NCBI RefSeq assembly: GCF_036345015.1
Contig: NZ_CP084098.1
Span: 2,741,326-2,805,325, forward strand
Length of the DNA: 64,000 nucleotides
Source of the DNA: Cyanobacterium sp. Dongsha4
GTDB lineage: Bacteria; Cyanobacteriota; Cyanobacteriia; Cyanobacteriales; Cyanobacteriaceae
Direction of reading: 5' to 3'
Shown here in pieces: positions 43,203-53,651 of the stretch. Position 1 is the first letter of the stretch. Each line of letters starts with the position of its first letter. The notes below the pieces were generated by a model, which was not told the DNA's origin, ran no database searches, and was given only the letters and a program-made list of their open reading frames with translations. The translations under genes were made by a program, and so were the position numbers.

Positions 43203-43889
43203 CTAACTTCTATTTAACTGCCAAATACGAGTTACTAATGCGGAGGCAACAACTAACCAAACGCAAGAGGGAAGTATTAGCCACCCAGAAGAAGGGATTA
43301 TCTGCCAGTAAACCACAGCGAGAATAATAGATGATAGTAATGGCCCTAATATTACAACAGGCACGGCTAAGGCGTATCTACCTTCAACGGTGAAAATAGT
43401 ATTCCATGTATCTCCCAAGGCTAAATGAATAGCAAAGACAATTAAGGGAATAGCAAGAAAATTTTGGTCTAATTTTTGCCACACTAGGTAGGATGAGACG
43501 ATTCTTAATACCCCAATACTCATCCACACTATAGGAAATACGAATGGAGGAGGAGCCCATTTTGGACGAATAACTTGATCATATTGACGGCGCGATCGAG
43601 TATTATCAAGAGGGGAGAAAAATCGAGAACGAATAGTAAAAAAGGTGAGAAAAAGACATACTATTGATACATTGATTTTCTCATCTAAATTGTATTTAAT
43701 TAAATTCTCAAAACCCTTATTAGCTAACCATAGAGTCAAGGTCATTAAGCCAATTTGAGCTAGTGTTCCAGCAACATAACTGAATATTTTTTGTCCGTTT
43801 AAAGGGGTGTTTTCTTGATTACTATTTTGGCTTTCTTTTTTTACACCCATGACGGTGTTTACAGTGCCTGATAACCAGTTATTAGTCAT
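43203..43889 (-). CDS. TspO/MBR family membrane protein (2)
   Basis: The product is 228 residues with about seven hydrophobic helices. The central motif RPKWAPPPFVFPIVWMSIGV is the TspO/MBR signature, and HLALGDTWNTIF matches the family's fourth segment. It has an additional N-terminal hydrophilic stretch and helix. It is the last gene of a five-gene same-strand cluster (yvcK, membrane protein, DUF2358, DUF3493, TspO) with gaps of 98, 15, 5 and 42 bp. It is only distantly similar to the copy at 30326. Confidence 0.78.
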   Translation of the reverse strand: MTNNWLSGTVNTVMGVKKESQNSNQENTPLNGQKIFSYVAGTLAQIGLMTLTLWLANKGFENLIKYNLDEKINVSIVCLFLTFFTIRSRFFSPLDNTRSRRQYDQVIRPKWAPPPFVFPIVWMSIGVLRIVSSYLVWQKLDQNFLAIPLIVFAIHLALGDTWNTIFTVEGRYALAVPVVILGPLLSSIILAVVYWQIIPSSGWLILPSCVWLVVASALVTRIWQLNRS

Positions 43890-43931
43890 TTTTTCCTTAA
43901 TTTATGATAATTGATAATAGTGAAAAATATT

Positions 43932-44204
43932 TTACTTTTTTTTGCGATCTTCCCAACGATAGAGAAAAACCATAATAGCAATTACTGTTATTTGTACAAA
44001 TAAATTATAAATGTTATCACTAATGTTTTTTCCTGCTAATAATTGAGCGAAAAAGATAAAAGCTCCGATCGCACCTGATGCTCCCAAACCTAAATAAATA
44101 AACTTTCTTAAACCCTTATAGGGGGCTTCTGCTTCTGCTTTTAAATAGGCATATTTTTCAGAACTTAATTTATTATTTTTCTGATTATTAGAATTATTAT
44201 TCAT
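43932..44204 (-). CDS. DUF3493 family small membrane protein
   Basis: The product is 90 residues. After a polar Asn/Lys-rich N-terminus comes the DUF3493 pattern (YLKAEAEAPYKGLRKFIYLG, GASGAIGAFIFF) and two membrane helices. The family occurs in cyanobacteria and chloroplasts and has been linked to photosystem II accumulation in plants; its function here is unproved. It lies 5 bp downstream of the DUF2358 gene. Confidence 0.78.
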   Translation of the reverse strand: MNNNSNNQKNNKLSSEKYAYLKAEAEAPYKGLRKFIYLGLGASGAIGAFIFFAQLLAGKNISDNIYNLFVQITVIAIMVFLYRWEDRKKK

Positions 44205-44209
44205 AAAAA

Positions 44210-44587
44210 CTATTTAAAAATAAAATGTTGTTTAATCATATCAAATAAAGAACAATCCCAATAGTCATAATGACCTATAATGAGATCATCTTTTAATTTT
44301 AGTTCACTTCTTCCTGATACAGAAATAAAAGGTTTCCACGGTAATGGACTATTCCAAGACATTGTCCAACGGGTATTAATTTGATTTTCTATTTGATTTA
44401 TTTCATGTAATTCTAAGTTTAAATTACTAAACCATTTTCTTAAAAAAGCAATCATTTCCTGATATTTTTCAAGTCCATAAAAATCATAAACAGGGTCTTT
44501 AAAGTGGACATTTTCGGCATAAATTATATAGGTTTGATCTTCAGGAAATTTTTGATAATCCTCTTTGATAATATCGATTAAACTCAT
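44210..44587 (-). CDS. DUF2358 (NTF2-like) protein
   Basis: The product is 125 residues: a compact alpha-beta protein with an NTF2-like pattern (YAENVHFKDPVYDFYGLEKY, RWTMSWNSPLPWKP, IGHYDYWDCSLFDM), as in DUF2358. It is found throughout cyanobacteria and plastids; the biochemical role is unknown. Short gaps on both sides place it in the yvcK-TspO cluster. Confidence 0.8.
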   Translation of the reverse strand: MSLIDIIKEDYQKFPEDQTYIIYAENVHFKDPVYDFYGLEKYQEMIAFLRKWFSNLNLELHEINQIENQINTRWTMSWNSPLPWKPFISVSGRSELKLKDDLIIGHYDYWDCSLFDMIKQHFIFK

Positions 44588-44602
44588 TTTTTTTATATTA
44601 AT

Positions 44603-45148
44603 TTATACTAAATTAGAAAACTGTATTTGATAAATAGTCCAAATATCCACTAACCAGAGAAAAAAGGTAAAAAAGAATAAAAAAATATACATCCAAGGTT
44701 GTGCTAAAGGACGAATATCTGTAGTGTCAATGTTAGTTTTATTCTGCACCTGTTTAACCATTTTGGCAAAACCAGCAATTCTCATGGGTAGTAAATAGGC
44801 TTTATCTCTATTTTTTGAGACAAAATAATAGACTAATCCTCCTTGCCCCGTCGTACGCATTTTCAGACTGTCAATTTCTCTCCAAGATAAATGCCATCCC
44901 TTACGCCATAACCATTTTACCCATTGAGGATAAGTAACGGCTATACCCTCATCATCAACCATAACTCTTTCACTTAAAATAGCAAAAATTGCGATCGCAC
45001 CTAAGCCAATTAATAGCGAAAGTAACCAAATAGGGAAATTAAGAGAAGTTGTTTTGAGCAGAAAAGGCAAAGGAATTGTTAAGGCGAAATAAAGATTAAG
45101 AAGGGTTATTTTGATTAAAGGAGAAATAGGATAAATAGATGATTCCAT
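44603..45148 (-). CDS. Membrane protein of unknown function
   Basis: The product is 181 residues from the ATG at 45148 (MESSIYPISPLIKITLLNLY). The frame also extends upstream to 45190, but the upstream part looks non-coding. There are two N-terminal membrane helices (~10-60), a soluble middle with WLWRKGWHLSWREIDSLKM (PH-like beta pattern), and a C-terminal helix (~155-178). It is conserved-looking but I do not recognise the family. It lies 15 bp upstream of the DUF2358 gene. Confidence 0.7.
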   Translation of the reverse strand: MESSIYPISPLIKITLLNLYFALTIPLPFLLKTTSLNFPIWLLSLLIGLGAIAIFAILSERVMVDDEGIAVTYPQWVKWLWRKGWHLSWREIDSLKMRTTGQGGLVYYFVSKNRDKAYLLPMRIAGFAKMVKQVQNKTNIDTTDIRPLAQPWMYIFLFFFTFFLWLVDIWTIYQIQFSNLV

Positions 45149-45246
45149 AATAATAGTTATGCTGTCTAAGGTTATAAATTGATGCCACAAGAAAACTTTA
45201 GCTTACCCCAACTTAAATGAAGTTATACGGGGGCAGTGAGTATAAT

Positions 45247-46620
45247 TTATCGGCGGGAAATATCCATTAAAAACTGCTTACTATTTTTCACAAATTTTGA
45301 TTTGGGCATATTACTATACCAACGAAATAAAACTTTTCCTAATAATTGAGGATCATGGCGAACATAAGCACTATCTCGGTTTTCACTCATGACATTGGCT
45401 TTAACAATTCTGCGACCCAATTTTTCCACCTCTTCCCGATCTAAATATACAGGATGACAATGTTTTTCTGCATACTTTCTTAAAGCCTCTGGAGAAGGTT
45501 GTCTTCCCTGCACCAAAACCGCATCAAATATTTTCTTCCCACACACCTTATCTATCGCTTTAATATGATCACTAACTGTATAACCATCAGTTTCCCCTTT
45601 TTGGGTCATTATATTACAAACATAAATTTTAGGAGCAGAACTATTCAAAATAGCTTCTTTAATTTCAGGCACTAGCAAATTAGGAATAATACTTGTGTAT
45701 AAACTACCCGGCCCTAAAATGATATACTCTGCCTGTTGAATTGCCTTAACTACCGCAGGAGTAGCAGGTGGATTGGTGGGATTACATCCTAACTCAACTA
45801 TTTTCCCCCTAGCAGAGGGAATATTAGACTCTCCATAAATCACTCTACCATCCTCTAATCTCGCCCACAAAGTAACATCTTCTAGGGTTGCAGGTAAAAC
45901 TTTCCCCTGAATCGCTAATACCTTAGAACTTTTTGCGATCGCACCTTCTAAATCACCAGTAATATTAGTCATAGCGGTTAAAAATAAATTACCAAAACTA
46001 TGACCATTTAATCCTTCCCCTGCGGTAAAACGATACTGGAATAACTCTGTTAACAATTTTTCTTCGTCAGCCAAAGCCGCCATACAATTACGAATATCTC
46101 CGGGAGGTAAAATACCCATTTCTCGTCTAAGCCTTCCCGATGAACCCCCATCATCAGCAACCGTTACAATAGCGGTAATATTGGCACTATATTCCTTTAA
46201 ACCCCGTAATAAAGTTGATAAACCAGTACCACCTCCAATAGCTACTATTTTTGTCCCCTTATTTAAACGACGATAATGCCAAAGCACATCGATTAATTCT
46301 TCATCTTTATTTGGTTTTAAAACCTCTGTAATTGAGCCTAAAGTGCGAGTTTGCCCCCAAAATAATAAAAATAAACCCAGAAACAAAACTAAGGGGCCAG
46401 AAATATGACTAGGAATATAATTAGTAATTTGATCTAAAATATTAAAAATAAACTCGAAAATGCGAAAAACAGGAGTTAAGTTACTCCAAATAGCTAATCC
46501 TAGGGCAATCATAAAAGCCCCAATCACACTGGTAAGTAACCAACGCTTCACGAAAATTCCGGGGGAAAGCCATTTAAAAAGATGATTGACTTTTTTTCGG
46601 TGTCGGGGTTTTTTTTCCAT
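45247..46620 (-). CDS. yvcK: YvcK/CofD-type gluconeogenesis factor
   Basis: The product is 457 residues. Two N-terminal membrane helices (~25-50 and ~70-95) precede the YvcK domain ([51 protein letters not shown]). YvcK proteins bind UDP-GlcNAc-type ligands and link carbon metabolism with cell-wall synthesis in Bacillus; in cyanobacteria the membrane anchor is common. It is the first gene of a five-gene cluster, transcribed leftward. Confidence 0.88.
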   Translation of the reverse strand: MEKKPRHRKKVNHLFKWLSPGIFVKRWLLTSVIGAFMIALGLAIWSNLTPVFRIFEFIFNILDQITNYIPSHISGPLVLFLGLFLLFWGQTRTLGSITEVLKPNKDEELIDVLWHYRRLNKGTKIVAIGGGTGLSTLLRGLKEYSANITAIVTVADDGGSSGRLRREMGILPPGDIRNCMAALADEEKLLTELFQYRFTAGEGLNGHSFGNLFLTAMTNITGDLEGAIAKSSKVLAIQGKVLPATLEDVTLWARLEDGRVIYGESNIPSARGKIVELGCNPTNPPATPAVVKAIQQAEYIILGPGSLYTSIIPNLLVPEIKEAILNSSAPKIYVCNIMTQKGETDGYTVSDHIKAIDKVCGKKIFDAVLVQGRQPSPEALRKYAEKHCHPVYLDREEVEKLGRRIVKANVMSENRDSAYVRHDPQLLGKVLFRWYSNMPKSKFVKNSKQFLMDISRR

Positions 46621-47015
46621 AATCTTTGAAGGATTTTCTGCAAAACAGGGATAGTAGTTTAATTAATCAAGATTATATCTGAATTCTCAAAAACAAATCG
46701 GGGTAACGATGCGAGGTGAAAGGGGGAAGTAGAGAATAGGGGTATTGTTAGGAGTTAGGAGTTAGGGGTTTTTAATTCTTAATCATTTACCATTGCCCAT
46801 TGCCCTTTTAACTTTGCCCTTTTCACCATCACTCATCGATGAAAATTTATCCCAAACTCAGGTTACTTAGTTAATTTTACTGAGACTAATGCTGAAAATA
46901 CCCAATTTATTACAAGTTTGTTCGTCATGTTTAATACCTAGTCTAAAATAGAGAGAGCAAAGGTGTCTTTTTATATTTTTAATCTCTTTAATTACCTATC
47001 ACAAAACCCCCAATA
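46621..47015. other. Divergent intergenic region with dispersed repeats
   Basis: The gap separates yvcK and the MASE1 kinase. It holds GGAGTTAG units (~46750), TTTGCCC/TTGCCC words (~46790-46830), and a right end AACTCAGGT at 46857-46865 preceded by TTTATCCCA, the form found at several spacer borders. No gene or RNA is seen. The promoters of both genes must be here. Confidence 0.55.
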
Positions 47016-49316
47016 ATGCCTTCCCCCGATCATTTTTTGTATATTGAATCTTCAGAGAATAACTTTTTGCCTCGGCAATCTCCTCCTGCTGGTTGGAAAT
47101 ATATTGTAGTTGCGATCGCATATTTTGTCACAGCGATACTTTCAGATTACTTTACTACTTATCCAGAAACAGGTTCAACCCCCATTTGGATTGCGGGGGG
47201 AGTAGGAGTAGGTTTGATATGTATTTGGGGAGATTCTTTGTGGTGGGCTTTATTAATAGGTATTTTAGGGGCAGAAATATTTATTTATCAAAGTTGGTTA
47301 GGCATTCCTGAGCTAATTTTAACTTTCACTATTACGGCAATTTCCACTTTAGGTAAGTTATTTGCAGTTTATTTAATTCGATTATCCGTTGGTAGCTATC
47401 AATTCATTTGTCATATAGAAAGTACCATTAAGTTTATTGCCTATGGTTGTTTTCTGAGTCATTTACCAGTAGCAGTATTATGTTCATTAATAATTTGTTT
47501 ATTAGGAAAAGCACCTTGGGAATTGTATTTCGACATAAGTTTTACATGGTGGTTAAGTGATAGTTTCGGTATCTTAGTTTTTACCCCTTTAATTATTGCT
47601 TGGAATAACTATTTCTCTGGCTTCTTGGTGAAAATTAATCATCGTTACTGGCAAACAATCATCATTGTCGCTTTAACTATCATTATTATTTACTACGTTT
47701 CTATTGGCTATAACGTTGAATATTTATTTATACCGTTACTGGTGTGGACGGTTTTTCAGTTTCAGGAATTAGGTGGAACACTACTAACTTTTATTATTAC
47801 CATTAGTTTAGCAGTAACAACTATCAAGGGTAATAGTTCTTTTTCCCAAGATAATATTAGAAGTTCTTTACTTTTTTTACAATCTTTTATTGCCTGTATT
47901 GCTATTACAACTTTAGTCTTGAGTGCTGTATTAAATGAAAAAAATCAAACGGAAAAAGACTTAGCTTCCGCAAATGAAGACTTGAGAGCAACAAATTTAC
48001 AGTTAAAAAATTTAACCAAACAACAAAGGGAAGATAGACTACAAAGAGAAAAAATTTTAGTGGAATATAATAAAGCCTTAAAAACTCAGCTAAACTTGGC
48101 ACAGGCAAAAGAAAAAGCAGAAAGTGTGGCTAAAGCTAAAAGTGAATTTCTCGCAAACATGAGTCATGAAATTCGCACTCCGATGAATGGGGTAATCGGT
48201 ATGGCACAATTATTATCTCTTACTCACCTTAATGAAGAGCAAAAAACTTATGTTCATACTATTATCGATAGTGGGGAAACTTTGCTAACTATCATTAATG
48301 ACATTCTTGATTTTTCCAAAATTGAATCAGGTAATTTACAATTAGAAGAACGCCCCTTTGCTTTTCGGGAAATTATCAAAACTATTGTTAATCTACTTTC
48401 TCCCCAAGCAGAAAAAAATAACATCCAAATTTCTTGCTTTATTGCCCCACAAATTCCCTCTAACTTATTGGGGGATAGTATTCGTTTCAGGCAAATACTA
48501 CTTAATTTAATGGGTAATAGTATTAAGTTTACTCAGGTTGGTCGCATTAATGTCTATGCAGAGATAAAAAACGTTTATAGTCAACAGGAATGGCAAGAAT
48601 ATGAAATAATGATCAGAGTGGAAGATACTGGAGTTGGCATAGAATGCGATCGCCTTTCTTATTTATTTAAACCATTTTCCCAAGCAGATAATTCCATTAC
48701 CCGTAAGTATGGTGGCACAGGTTTAGGGTTAGCTATTAGCAAAACTTTAATTAACCTCATGGGAGGCACAATTTGGGTTGAAAGTAACGGAAATATCGGT
48801 GGTTTTCCTCCAGAAAACTGGTTTTATCACCGTCCAGAAAAACAACCCGGATCAACATTTTATTTTACATTTAGGGCAAAAGAAGTTCTTAAATGTTATT
48901 TAACCTCAAAAAATTCGTCTTTTATTGTCGAAGATTTAGACAATATCAAACCATCAAATCTCAAGATTCTTTTAGCAGAAGATAACCTCGTTAATCAAAA
49001 AGTTACTCTTTCCTTCTTAAAAAAACTGGGATATAGTGCAGACATTGCCAAAAATGGACTAGAAGTCTTAAACAAAATTGAAAACAATAATTACGACATC
49101 ATCTTAATGGATGTACAAATGCCCGAAATGGATGGTTTAACCACCACCAAAAAAATTAGAAAAATGTCCATCAAACAACCTTTTATTATCGCTTTAACTG
49201 CCAACGCTTTAGATCAAGATCAACAAATGTGTTTATTTGCAGGAATGAATGATTATATTCGCAAACCAGTGAAAATAGATGAACTTAATCAAGCTATTTT
49301 GAAAATTAAGAGTTAA
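47016..49316 (+). CDS. MASE1-domain hybrid sensor histidine kinase
   Basis: The product is 766 residues: MASE1 membrane sensor domain ~28-310 (eight or so helices; [20 protein letters not shown]), a coiled coil (~310-370), HisKA with His384 in [14 protein letters not shown], HATPase (GTGLGLAIS), and a receiver with Asp699 in [11 protein letters not shown]. All catalytic residues are present. The ligand of MASE1 is unknown. It has the same cytoplasmic design as the CHASE kinase at 23261, so the two could feed a common phosphorelay. Confidence 0.9.
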   Translation: MPSPDHFLYIESSENNFLPRQSPPAGWKYIVVAIAYFVTAILSDYFTTYPETGSTPIWIAGGVGVGLICIWGDSLWWALLIGILGAEIFIYQSWLGIPELILTFTITAISTLGKLFAVYLIRLSVGSYQFICHIESTIKFIAYGCFLSHLPVAVLCSLIICLLGKAPWELYFDISFTWWLSDSFGILVFTPLIIAWNNYFSGFLVKINHRYWQTIIIVALTIIIIYYVSIGYNVEYLFIPLLVWTVFQFQELGGTLLTFIITISLAVTTIKGNSSFSQDNIRSSLLFLQSFIACIAITTLVLSAVLNEKNQTEKDLASANEDLRATNLQLKNLTKQQREDRLQREKILVEYNKALKTQLNLAQAKEKAESVAKAKSEFLANMSHEIRTPMNGVIGMAQLLSLTHLNEEQKTYVHTIIDSGETLLTIINDILDFSKIESGNLQLEERPFAFREIIKTIVNLLSPQAEKNNIQISCFIAPQIPSNLLGDSIRFRQILLNLMGNSIKFTQVGRINVYAEIKNVYSQQEWQEYEIMIRVEDTGVGIECDRLSYLFKPFSQADNSITRKYGGTGLGLAISKTLINLMGGTIWVESNGNIGGFPPENWFYHRPEKQPGSTFYFTFRAKEVLKCYLTSKNSSFIVEDLDNIKPSNLKILLAEDNLVNQKVTLSFLKKLGYSADIAKNGLEVLNKIENNNYDIILMDVQMPEMDGLTTTKKIRKMSIKQPFIIALTANALDQDQQMCLFAGMNDYIRKPVKIDELNQAILKIKS

Positions 49317-49373
49317 AAGGGCGGCATTGGGCAAGGGGCAAAGGTAAATAGTTGATGATAATTAATAACTTCT

Positions 49374-49397
49374 AACTCCGAACTCCGAACTCCGAAC
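49374..49397. repeat. Heptanucleotide tandem repeat (AACTCCG)n
   Basis: Three to four copies of AACTCCG lie between the MASE1 kinase and lpdA. They are part of a longer spacer element that repeats the one at 37590-37700 in inverted orientation, with the same flanking words CCTTTGCCC and GGGATTTCGGGG. Confidence 0.8.
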
Positions 49398-49474
49398 CCC
49401 GAAATCCCCAAACTAAGGTATTATAAGGGTTATGGTTTATTTTTCTCAATTTCAGAAACAAAGTATAAAGTATT

Positions 49475-50899
49475 ATGAGTAAGTCTTTTGATTATGATTT
49501 AATTATTATAGGTGCTGGTGTAGGAGGTCATGGTGCCGCTTTACACGCTGTTAAATGTGGTTTGAAAACTGCCATTGTTGAAGCAGGAGACATGGGTGGT
49601 ACTTGTGTCAATCGTGGCTGTATCCCTTCTAAAGCCCTTTTAGCCGCTTCTGGTAAGGTAAGAGAGTTAAGAGAAACTGAACATTTACAGTCTATGGGCG
49701 TTACTGTTGGCGGTGTTAGTTTTGACAGAGGTGCGATCGCATCTCATGCGGGGGATTTAGTTAGTAAAATTCAATCAGACTTAACTAATAGCTTAACCCG
49801 TTTAAAAGTAGATATTATCAGAGGTTGGGGTAAAGTAGCTGAATCTCAGAAAGTAATTGTTATTGGTGATGATGGTTCAGAGAAAGTCATCACAGCGAAA
49901 GATATTATGTTATGTCCGGGTTCAGTGCCTTTTGTGCCTAGAGGGGTAGAAGTGGATGGTAAAACCGTTTATACTAGCGACCAAGCAGTAAAATTAGAGT
50001 CTTTACCCCAGTGGATTGCCATTATCGGTAGTGGTTATATTGGTTTAGAATTTGCTGATGTTTATACAGCTTTAGGCTCAGAAATTACTATGATTGAAGC
50101 GATGGATCAATTAATGCCTACCTTTGATCCTGATATTGCTAAAATTGCCGAAAGAGTATTAATTAATAGTCGTGACATCGAAACCTATACGGGCGTATTT
50201 GCCACCAAAATCACCCCCGGAAATCCTGTAAAAATAGAATTAACAGACGCTAAAACCAAAGAAATAGTTGATGTATTGGAAGTTGACGCTTGTTTAGTCG
50301 CTACAGGGCGTATTCCTGCCACCAAAAACCTCGGTTTAGAAAATCTGGGTATTGAAACCGAAAGAGGTTTTATCCCCGTCAACGATAAAATGCAGGTTTT
50401 AAAAGATGGTAAAGTCGTACCCCATTTATGGGCAGTAGGCGACGCTAATGGTAAAATGATGTTAGCCCATGCCGCATCAGGACAAGGTATCATTGCCGTA
50501 GAAAATATGTGCGGTAGAGACAAAACCATTGATTATCGTAGTATCCCCGCCGCCGCTTTTACCCATCCTGAAATTAGTTACGTGGGCTTAAATGAGCCAC
50601 AAGCCAAGGAATTAGGCAAAAAGGTCGGTTTTGAGGTAGCTACCGCTAGAACCTACTTTAAGGGCAATTCCAAAGCCTTAGCAGAGAAAGAAACAGATGG
50701 GATCGCTAAAATTATTTTCCGCAAAGATACAGGGGAGTTACTCGGAGTCCATATTATTGGTATTCATGCCTCGGATTTAATTCAAGAAGCGGCAAATGCG
50801 ATCGCATCTCGTCAAACCGTTCATGAATTAGCCTTTAATGTCCATGCTCATCCTACTTTATCCGAAGTATTAGACGAGGCTTATAAAAGAGCAAGTTAA
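49475..50899 (+). CDS. lpdA: Dihydrolipoyl dehydrogenase (E3)
   Basis: The product is 474 residues: FAD-binding GxGxxG near the N-terminus ([13 protein letters not shown]), redox disulfide Cys44/Cys49 ([13 protein letters not shown]), NAD-binding GSGYIGLEF, and the C-terminal His-Glu dyad in [13 protein letters not shown] (His459, Glu464). It re-oxidises lipoamide in the pyruvate dehydrogenase complex and in glycine decarboxylase. Single gene; the other PDH subunits are elsewhere, as is usual in cyanobacteria. Confidence 0.96.
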   Translation: MSKSFDYDLIIIGAGVGGHGAALHAVKCGLKTAIVEAGDMGGTCVNRGCIPSKALLAASGKVRELRETEHLQSMGVTVGGVSFDRGAIASHAGDLVSKIQSDLTNSLTRLKVDIIRGWGKVAESQKVIVIGDDGSEKVITAKDIMLCPGSVPFVPRGVEVDGKTVYTSDQAVKLESLPQWIAIIGSGYIGLEFADVYTALGSEITMIEAMDQLMPTFDPDIAKIAERVLINSRDIETYTGVFATKITPGNPVKIELTDAKTKEIVDVLEVDACLVATGRIPATKNLGLENLGIETERGFIPVNDKMQVLKDGKVVPHLWAVGDANGKMMLAHAASGQGIIAVENMCGRDKTIDYRSIPAAAFTHPEISYVGLNEPQAKELGKKVGFEVATARTYFKGNSKALAEKETDGIAKIIFRKDTGELLGVHIIGIHASDLIQEAANAIASRQTVHELAFNVHAHPTLSEVLDEAYKRAS

Positions 50900-50900
50900 G

Positions 50901-50932
50901 AGTTCGGAGTTCGGAGTTCGGAGTTCGGAGTT
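50901..50932. repeat. Heptanucleotide tandem repeat (AGTTCGG)n
   Basis: Four or so copies start one base after the lpdA stop codon. Confidence 0.85.
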
Positions 50933-51011
50933 TTTTAATTGTTAACTCTTGATTGTATATCTTACACTGTTCCCTGTTCCCTGTTCCCTTTTTTAATTAT
51001 TAATTGAAAAC

Positions 51012-51518
51012 ATGAAGAATTACTTAATCGCTGTATTATCCGATCGCATCCAAGCAGAAGATGCTTACACTGCCCTTGAAAAAGCGGGTATTCCCACAAA
51101 ACAAATATCGATTCTCGGTAAGGGGTATAAAAGTGCCGATGAGTATGGCTTAATTAAACCTGAAGATGAGGGGCGTAAAAATGCCATTAGAATGGCTTAT
51201 TGGTTAGTGCCTTTTGGTTTTTTTGGTGGTTATACTTTTGATGCCATTACCAGTATTAATACCTTCGGTTGGGCAGGTGAACCTTTTAACCATATTATAG
51301 GTGGTTTTTTAGGTGCGATCGGTGGTGCTATGGGTAGTTTTTTTGTGGGGGGAAGTATCGGTTTAGCAGAGGGTAGTGGTGACGCTCTACCTTATCGTAA
51401 TCGTCTTAATCAGGGTAAGTATTTAATCATTGTTGAAGGAGATCAAATGATCAAAAATCAGGCTACTAGAATTTTAAAAGTTTTTGAGCCTGAAAATTTA
51501 CAAGGTTATCAAGGATGA
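51012..51518 (+). CDS. Small membrane protein, general-stress-protein-like N-terminus
   Basis: The product is 168 residues. The N-terminal ~40 residues (VLSDRIQAEDAYTALEKAGI) resemble the alpha/beta fold of general stress protein 17M-type and related DUFs. Two glycine-rich hydrophobic segments follow (AYWLVPFGFFGGYTF, IGGFLGAIGGAMGSFFVGGS), of the kind seen in small stress membrane proteins. A C-terminal YLIIVEGDQ strand ends the fold. The exact family is not recognised. It is 112 bp after lpdA, with an STRR between them. Confidence 0.7.
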   Translation: MKNYLIAVLSDRIQAEDAYTALEKAGIPTKQISILGKGYKSADEYGLIKPEDEGRKNAIRMAYWLVPFGFFGGYTFDAITSINTFGWAGEPFNHIIGGFLGAIGGAMGSFFVGGSIGLAEGSGDALPYRNRLNQGKYLIIVEGDQMIKNQATRILKVFEPENLQGYQG

Positions 51519-51668
51519 TTAAGGGGCAAAGGGCAAGGGGCAGGTGCAAAGGTATATAGTTGATAATTAAGAATTAAAAATTAAAAATCCCGTTCACGAC
51601 CGAAGGGAGTGTAAGAGCCGAAGGCGAACTCTCCTAACTCCTAACTCCTAACCCCGAACTCCCCTAAA

Positions 51669-53273
51669 CTACTTTTTAAAATTATTCACCCAATCCTCTA
51701 AAACCTTTCCAGCCACTTCTCTGCCTCCTAAACCAAAAGCAAGTGCGATCGCAACTGCAATACCTCCTGTTAGTAAGCCAAAAGCGAGATTAACAATATT
51801 TGGGGCAATGCCGATTCTTTCTAAAGCCATAGCCGAAACCATGACAATAATGGCAATACGAGCCGTTTGGGCTAAGAAATTCGCTTGATTAGTACCAGAG
51901 TTAGCAATTAATCGGAATACTAAATTAGCAAAGTATAAGCCAATGGCAAAAACCAGCAACCCTGCTAAAATTTGTCCTGAAATAACAAGAATAAAAGCCA
52001 CAACACTTCTAAGGGCATCTATTTCCAAAATGTCAACTGCTGTTAAAGATGCAACTAACATCACTGCCACTAAGACGATAACTCCTACAATTTGAGAAGG
52101 TGTTTGTTGGGCAGTTGTTTGAATGCCATTTTCTGCTTCTTCTGTTTCCTCTGCTTGAGGACTTTCTTGAGTTACTCCAAGCCAAATGAAAATATTATTA
52201 AATCCGACAGTGGTTAAAAGATTTGTGATTAATTCAGATAAATATTGCCCTGCTACATAAGCCAAACCAATAATCACGATCGCAGCAAAAAGTTTTGGTA
52301 ATATATTTAATACCTGATTGAGCATTTCTGTGGCAGGAGTAGAAATGGCATCGATTTGCAGAGCATCAAGGGCAGTTATGGCAATAGGTATTAAGACTAA
52401 CACATACACCACAGAACCAACTATTTGAGCCAAAGATTGACTATTTTCCTTTCTCCCTAAACCAAATTTCTCTCCGATTTGATTTATACCACTAGCCACT
52501 AATAGATTAATCACAACCTTTTTAATGATTTGTGCAATTACCCAACCAATCGCCCCAATAATTACCGCCGCAAAAACATTGGGTAAAATACCAACAACTT
52601 CATTAACTAATTCTTCTAAAGGGCGTAAAGTACCCTCTAATTTTAAAATACTTAATAGAGCAGGTAAAAATAAAAGGTAAATAAACCAGTAAAGAGCATT
52701 ACCAATAGTTTCACTTAAGGCAATAGTTTCTGTTTCTGAATCATCCCCCTGTATTTGTTGATTAAGGCGTTTATCTACTTCTAGTTTGCCTAAAGCATTG
52801 ACAACTAAAATTTTGACCACTGTTGCTAATGCCCAAGCCAATACAAGTAGTAATACTGCACCTCCTATACGAGGTAAAAATTGGGCTATTTCCTGTAATA
52901 GAGTATTTAACGGTTGGGAAACAACTTCTAAATCTAAGGCGTTGAGAAAGGCAACAATAACAAATAAACTGATAATCCAGCCGATGATTTCTCCAATCCA
53001 TTGTTCAATCGGTAAAGAAGAAGAATCTTCATCGCTAGTAATCCAAGCGGCAATTTTATTGTCGATTTCAGTCCTATGTAGCCATTTTTTCACTTGTCCC
53101 TTAAAAACACTGGCAAAAATTAAACCTATCACCAAAATTAATAAGGCTTTTGCGATTATAATCAAATTCTCCCCCAAAGTTCCATCTAGGGAAAAAGTTT
53201 TCATTGAGTTTTCAATCTGAGCAAGAAAATTAATCGTCCTAAAAGACGGATTTAATAAAGAATTGTCAAACAT
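51669..53273 (-). CDS. Conserved TM-helix (mechanosensitive-channel-like) membrane protein
   Basis: The product is 534 residues with about ten to twelve membrane helices. It contains five internal copies of the TM_helix repeat (VVAFLNALDLE, VVIIGAIGWVIAQIIKK, VVMVSAMALERIGI), each with an LP/LxPLN turn. No MscS beta domain follows. Such proteins are annotated as mechanosensitive-ion-channel-like, but channel activity is not shown. Glu-rich cytoplasmic loop near residue 375. Confidence 0.8.
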   Translation of the reverse strand: MFDNSLLNPSFRTINFLAQIENSMKTFSLDGTLGENLIIIAKALLILVIGLIFASVFKGQVKKWLHRTEIDNKIAAWITSDEDSSSLPIEQWIGEIIGWIISLFVIVAFLNALDLEVVSQPLNTLLQEIAQFLPRIGGAVLLLVLAWALATVVKILVVNALGKLEVDKRLNQQIQGDDSETETIALSETIGNALYWFIYLLFLPALLSILKLEGTLRPLEELVNEVVGILPNVFAAVIIGAIGWVIAQIIKKVVINLLVASGINQIGEKFGLGRKENSQSLAQIVGSVVYVLVLIPIAITALDALQIDAISTPATEMLNQVLNILPKLFAAIVIIGLAYVAGQYLSELITNLLTTVGFNNIFIWLGVTQESPQAEETEEAENGIQTTAQQTPSQIVGVIVLVAVMLVASLTAVDILEIDALRSVVAFILVISGQILAGLLVFAIGLYFANLVFRLIANSGTNQANFLAQTARIAIIVMVSAMALERIGIAPNIVNLAFGLLTGGIAVAIALAFGLGGREVAGKVLEDWVNNFKK

Positions 53274-53651
53274 TTTTTTACTATTTTTGATTCTTTACGT
53301 TTTGTCCATCTTACTTAGATTTCATTTTTTCTTCAAATTTCTTTTCTCAAATTTACTCTTAAATATTCCTCCAAAAAGTAAAAATTCTAATTAATATCCC
53401 ATTAATATCCTGTAAAAAAGAGTTTTCCTGAGTCAATTGGTGTATTTTAATTCAAGTTTTAAGAAAAAAGTAATATCTTTCTAAGATTATCAAAATTAGT
53501 TTTAGAGATCTGAGATGTTGTACTGGTGCATTAATACTTAACAAAATAAATCCAGAAAATCAATTTAGGAACTGTTTTTATTAAATATTATTACTATTGC
53601 CCATTGCCCAGTCTCGATGACACTATTTTTACATCATTTTTGCGTCAACCT
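53274..53651. other. Intergenic region, 378 bp, no gene seen
   Basis: AT-rich spacer between two leftward genes. It holds a Lys/Asn-poor, stop-rich sequence and one TTGCCCATTGCCCA word near 53597. The promoter of the TM-helix gene should be near 53280-53400. No RNA gene or inverted repeat is evident. Confidence 0.5.
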
